Below, in pieces: positions 61,598 through 64,000 of a stretch of 64,000 bases of DNA (positions are counted from its first letter, which is position 1; each line of letters begins with the position of its first letter). Source of the DNA: Metabacillus indicus LMG 22858 (lineage in GTDB: Bacteria > Bacillota > Bacilli > Bacillales > Bacillaceae); the NCBI RefSeq assembly GCF_000708755.2, contig NZ_JGVU02000002.1, positions 558,001 through 622,000 of the forward strand. The letters are read 5' to 3'. The notes beneath the pieces were generated by a model, which worked only from the letters and a program-made list of their open reading frames with translations, made no database searches and was not told where the DNA came from. The position numbers and the translations under genes are program-made.

Positions 61598-61634
61598 AAA
61601 AAAGCCTGTCCTCACAATGGACAGGCTTTTTTTG
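61598..61634. terminator. bidirectional terminator between dtpT and metE
   Basis: AAAAAAGCCTGTCC-tcacaat-GGACAGGCTTTTTTT. Serves both convergent genes. Confidence 0.92.
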
Positions 61635-61638
61635 CGTA

Positions 61639-63903
61639 TTAAACAGTAGTCTCTTGAACGGCTTTCTCTCTGCATATCTTCGCTGCTCTCACCATAATCT
61701 TCAATGCCTCAACGGCCTCTTTTTCCCCTCTGGTTTTTAGTCCGCAATCAGGGTTTACCCAAAATTGGCCAGCATCCAGCACCTGCAGCGCCCTTTCAAT
61801 ATTACGGATCATTTCCGTTTCTGAAGGGATCCGCGGACTGTGAATATCATATACTCCAAGGCCTATTCCCTTGCTGTAAGAGTATGTTTCAAACGAATGA
61901 ATCAATTCCCCGTGGCTTCTTGAAGTTTCAATGGAGATGACATCTGCATCAAGCGCATCAATTGCTTCAATCATGTCTTCAAAGCTTGAATAGCACATAT
62001 GTGTATGAATTTGCGTCTCAGGTTTCACAGAAGCTGTTGACCGTTTAAAAGCAGTGACGGCCTCTTCCAAGTATTGTTCCCTCATCTTTTCTTTAAGCGG
62101 AAGGCCTTCTCTAAGCGCAGGCTCATCTACTTGAATCATGCCTATGCCAGCGTTCTCTAACGCTTCAACTTCTGCTCTTATTGCAAGAGAAAGCTGATTT
62201 AACACGGCTGCTCTTGGGACGTCGGATCTGACAAATGACCAATTTACTATCGTAACCGGCCCGGTCAGCATGCCTTTTACCGGCTTGTCAGTCAGCCTTT
62301 GGGCAAACAGGGTTTCTTTTAATGTCATCGGCTTCTCAAAAAACACATCCCCGTAGATAACAGGCGGCCTTACGCAGCGTGAACCATATGACTGCACCCA
62401 CCCATTTGAAGTGATGGCCATTCCTTCAAGTTTTTCTCCGAAATATTCGACCATGTCTGTCCGTTCGAACTCACCGTGAACAAGGACATCCAGCCCCAGG
62501 TTTTCCTGGATATCAATCCACTTTTTTATTTCTCCTTCAATAAACTGAGAATAGTCCGATTCCGAGAGAGTTCCTTTTTTGTACTTCAGCCTTGCAGCAC
62601 GCACTTCTTTCGTTTGCGGAAAACTTCCGATTGTTGTAGTCGGAAGCACCGGAAGGCTGAATTTTCTTTGCTGAGCCTCTTTTCTTTGATCTGCGCTCAC
62701 TCTGTCAGTGCTGTACTCATCAAAAGAATCATCTACAGATTGCCGGTTTCTTAAGTCTGAAGCTGCAAGTTCTGATATCCCCTGATCATAAGCTGAAAGA
62801 GTCTCTTCTTCAAAATTCATAAATTTTGTCAGCAGGGTGATTTCTTGCAGCTTTTCATCCCCGAATGCCAGCGCGTTTTTAACAAGAGGGTGTAAATTCG
62901 TTTCGTTCTCTGCAGTTACAGGCACATGAATCAGGCTGCATGAAGGCTGAAGAATCAGCCGGTCTCTTCCGACCTTCTCCAGAATTCGGTTTACCAATTT
63001 GGCTGTTTTCTGAAGCTCTGCCTTCCAAATATTGCGGCCGTCGATGACGCCTGCCGCAAGCACCATGTCCTTTGGAAAACCGAATGCATTCAAATGCTCC
63101 AGTGTTTTGCCGCTGTCATGAACAAAATCAAGGCCAAGGCCGTCAACAGGCAGCTGAATGAGCTGTTCATATTGCTCTGGACATTCAAAGTAAGTTTGCA
63201 GAAGAAGTTTTGCGCTGCCTAACCCTTTTTTTATTGTTTCATAGATTTTTTTCGTTTTTTTCATAAAGGCTGCATCCGCTGCAGATGTAACGAATATCGG
63301 CTCATCTATTTGTATCCACTCTGCTCCCTCTTCTTCCAGCTCCTTGAAAACTTGAACATATAATGGGACGAGTTTTTCGAGAATTTCTACTTTCTTTTCC
63401 CCTTTTGAGAGGGCAGTGAGAGTCAGCGGGCCGACAAGTACCGGTTTCCCTATAATCCCGGCCTCATCCCTTGCTTCTTTATATAGCTCAAGCAAACGGT
63501 TACGGATAAGGCGGGGCTCTGTTCCGTCAAGCTCAGGAACAATATAATGGTAGTTTGTATTGAACCATTTTGTCATTTCTGATGCGACTTTGTCTTTGCT
63601 GCCCCTGGCAATCGAAAAATACGTTTGGAGTGATGACGGGTCCTGGTCCCTGAATCTTTCCGGAATCAGTCCGAACATAACGGCCGTATCAAGTACATGA
63701 TCGTAATAGCTGAAGTCGCCTACCGGGACAAGGTCAATCCCCGCCTCGCGCTGTTTGACCAAATGAGAGAGCCTGATTTTCTTCATATCCAAATGAAACT
63801 CCCGCTCCGTCAGATCTCCTCTCCAAAACGCCTCAAGAAGCTTTTTCCATTCTCTTTTTTCTCCAATTCTCGGATATCCAAGGTTTGAATTTCTCATTTT
63901 CAT
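61639..63903 (-). CDS. metE: cobalamin-independent methionine synthase
   Basis: 754 residues, full length. The N-terminal half starts NLGYPRIGEKREWKKLLEAF. The catalytic half has VLPTTTIGSFPQTKEVRAAR, VHGEFERTDMVEYFGEKLEG, QVDEPALREGLPL, the zinc ligands in TQIHTHMCYSSFEDMIEAID and the last Cys in FWVNPDCGLKTRGEKEAVEA. It methylates homocysteine with 5-methyltetrahydrofolate polyglutamate. GGGGGAA precedes the ATG. A leader terminator lies 42 bases upstream, so transcription attenuation is likely. Confidence 0.96.
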   Translation of the reverse strand: MKMRNSNLGYPRIGEKREWKKLLEAFWRGDLTEREFHLDMKKIRLSHLVKQREAGIDLVPVGDFSYYDHVLDTAVMFGLIPERFRDQDPSSLQTYFSIARGSKDKVASEMTKWFNTNYHYIVPELDGTEPRLIRNRLLELYKEARDEAGIIGKPVLVGPLTLTALSKGEKKVEILEKLVPLYVQVFKELEEEGAEWIQIDEPIFVTSAADAAFMKKTKKIYETIKKGLGSAKLLLQTYFECPEQYEQLIQLPVDGLGLDFVHDSGKTLEHLNAFGFPKDMVLAAGVIDGRNIWKAELQKTAKLVNRILEKVGRDRLILQPSCSLIHVPVTAENETNLHPLVKNALAFGDEKLQEITLLTKFMNFEEETLSAYDQGISELAASDLRNRQSVDDSFDEYSTDRVSADQRKEAQQRKFSLPVLPTTTIGSFPQTKEVRAARLKYKKGTLSESDYSQFIEGEIKKWIDIQENLGLDVLVHGEFERTDMVEYFGEKLEGMAITSNGWVQSYGSRCVRPPVIYGDVFFEKPMTLKETLFAQRLTDKPVKGMLTGPVTIVNWSFVRSDVPRAAVLNQLSLAIRAEVEALENAGIGMIQVDEPALREGLPLKEKMREQYLEEAVTAFKRSTASVKPETQIHTHMCYSSFEDMIEAIDALDADVISIETSRSHGELIHSFETYSYSKGIGLGVYDIHSPRIPSETEMIRNIERALQVLDAGQFWVNPDCGLKTRGEKEAVEALKIMVRAAKICREKAVQETTV

Positions 63904-63944
63904 TGCGGTTCCCCCGTTTTCATAGTTTCTCAGCTCTAAACATG

Positions 63945-63974
63945 AAAAAACTCTCCTTTTTTAAAAGAGAGTTT
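63945..63974 (-). terminator. leader terminator of metE, probably the expression platform of a riboswitch
   Basis: On the minus strand AAACTCTC-(11 bases)-GAGAGTTT followed by TTT, before the metE ribosome site. Bacillus metE genes are usually under an S-box (SAM) riboswitch, whose aptamer would lie beyond the right edge. Only the terminator is visible here. Confidence 0.7.
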
Positions 63975-64000
63975 AATGGACACAGCTAACTAGAGTTGAG

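Overview
The window comes from a low-GC Gram-positive spore-former of the Bacillaceae (Bacillus or a close relative). The reasons are strong AGGAGG-type ribosome binding sites, TTG and GTG starts, a SinR-type repressor divergent from an epsA-epsB-epsC-epsD exopolysaccharide operon, a HisK_N-type sporulation-like kinase, a CBO0543-family membrane protein and many U-tailed terminators. I see no rRNA, tRNA, CRISPR array, insertion sequence or integrase.

Layout. 1-11 kb is ordinary chromosomal housekeeping: a truncated GntR/LacI-type sugar regulator with a perfect palindromic operator, an oxidoreductase, an aldo/keto reductase, a YeeE/YedE sulfur transporter, a nitrilase-GNAT pair, a K+ channel, a histidine kinase, peptidase E, and a SatD-DUF3307 pair whose DUF3307 gene carries an in-frame stop. 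11.3-15.9 kb (+ strand) is a compact peptide cluster: a 67-aa Gly/Asn/Lys-rich precursor, an HPr-kinase-like protein, a PqqD-like recognition protein, an S26-type peptidase, an ABC exporter and a nucleotidyltransferase. It has no cyclase, and the precursor has no Asp or Glu in its putative core, so it is not a lasso peptide. 15.9-18.3 kb holds a large beta-helix protein. 18.4-25.3 kb (- strand) is a complete lasso peptide cluster of the paeninodin type (C, A, kinase, B1, B2, nucleotidyltransferase, D). Its 46-aa precursor has a predicted Ala1-Asp9 ring and a C-terminal Ser that could be phosphorylated.

25.4-46.8 kb (- strand) is one long eps operon: epsA, epsB, a probable EAR/epsC RNA, a 57-aa ORF, epsC, epsD, many glycosyltransferases, epsG, a flippase, a pyruvyltransferase, epsL, epsM, epsN and galE. 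A SinR homologue is divergent at 47.2 kb. 47.6-51.8 kb is a fatty acyl-CoA or acyl-chain metabolism group. 51.8-64 kb is housekeeping again: a Upf1-like helicase, aspartokinase, an MFS exporter, a 3D-domain wall protein, a TetR regulator, a peroxiredoxin, a peptide transporter and metE with a leader terminator.

How the parts connect. A 16-base palindrome, GTTCTTTATAAAGAAC, which contains the known SinR half-site GTTCTYT, sits exactly between TTGACA and TATGAT in the epsA promoter. Near-identical copies lie in front of the cyclase-less peptide cluster, in front of the lasso cluster, and between epsB and the EAR. This suggests that both peptide systems are expressed with the biofilm matrix under SinR-type control. 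The cyclase-less cluster, with its kinase and nucleotidyltransferase shared in type with the lasso cluster, is the best candidate here for an undescribed system.
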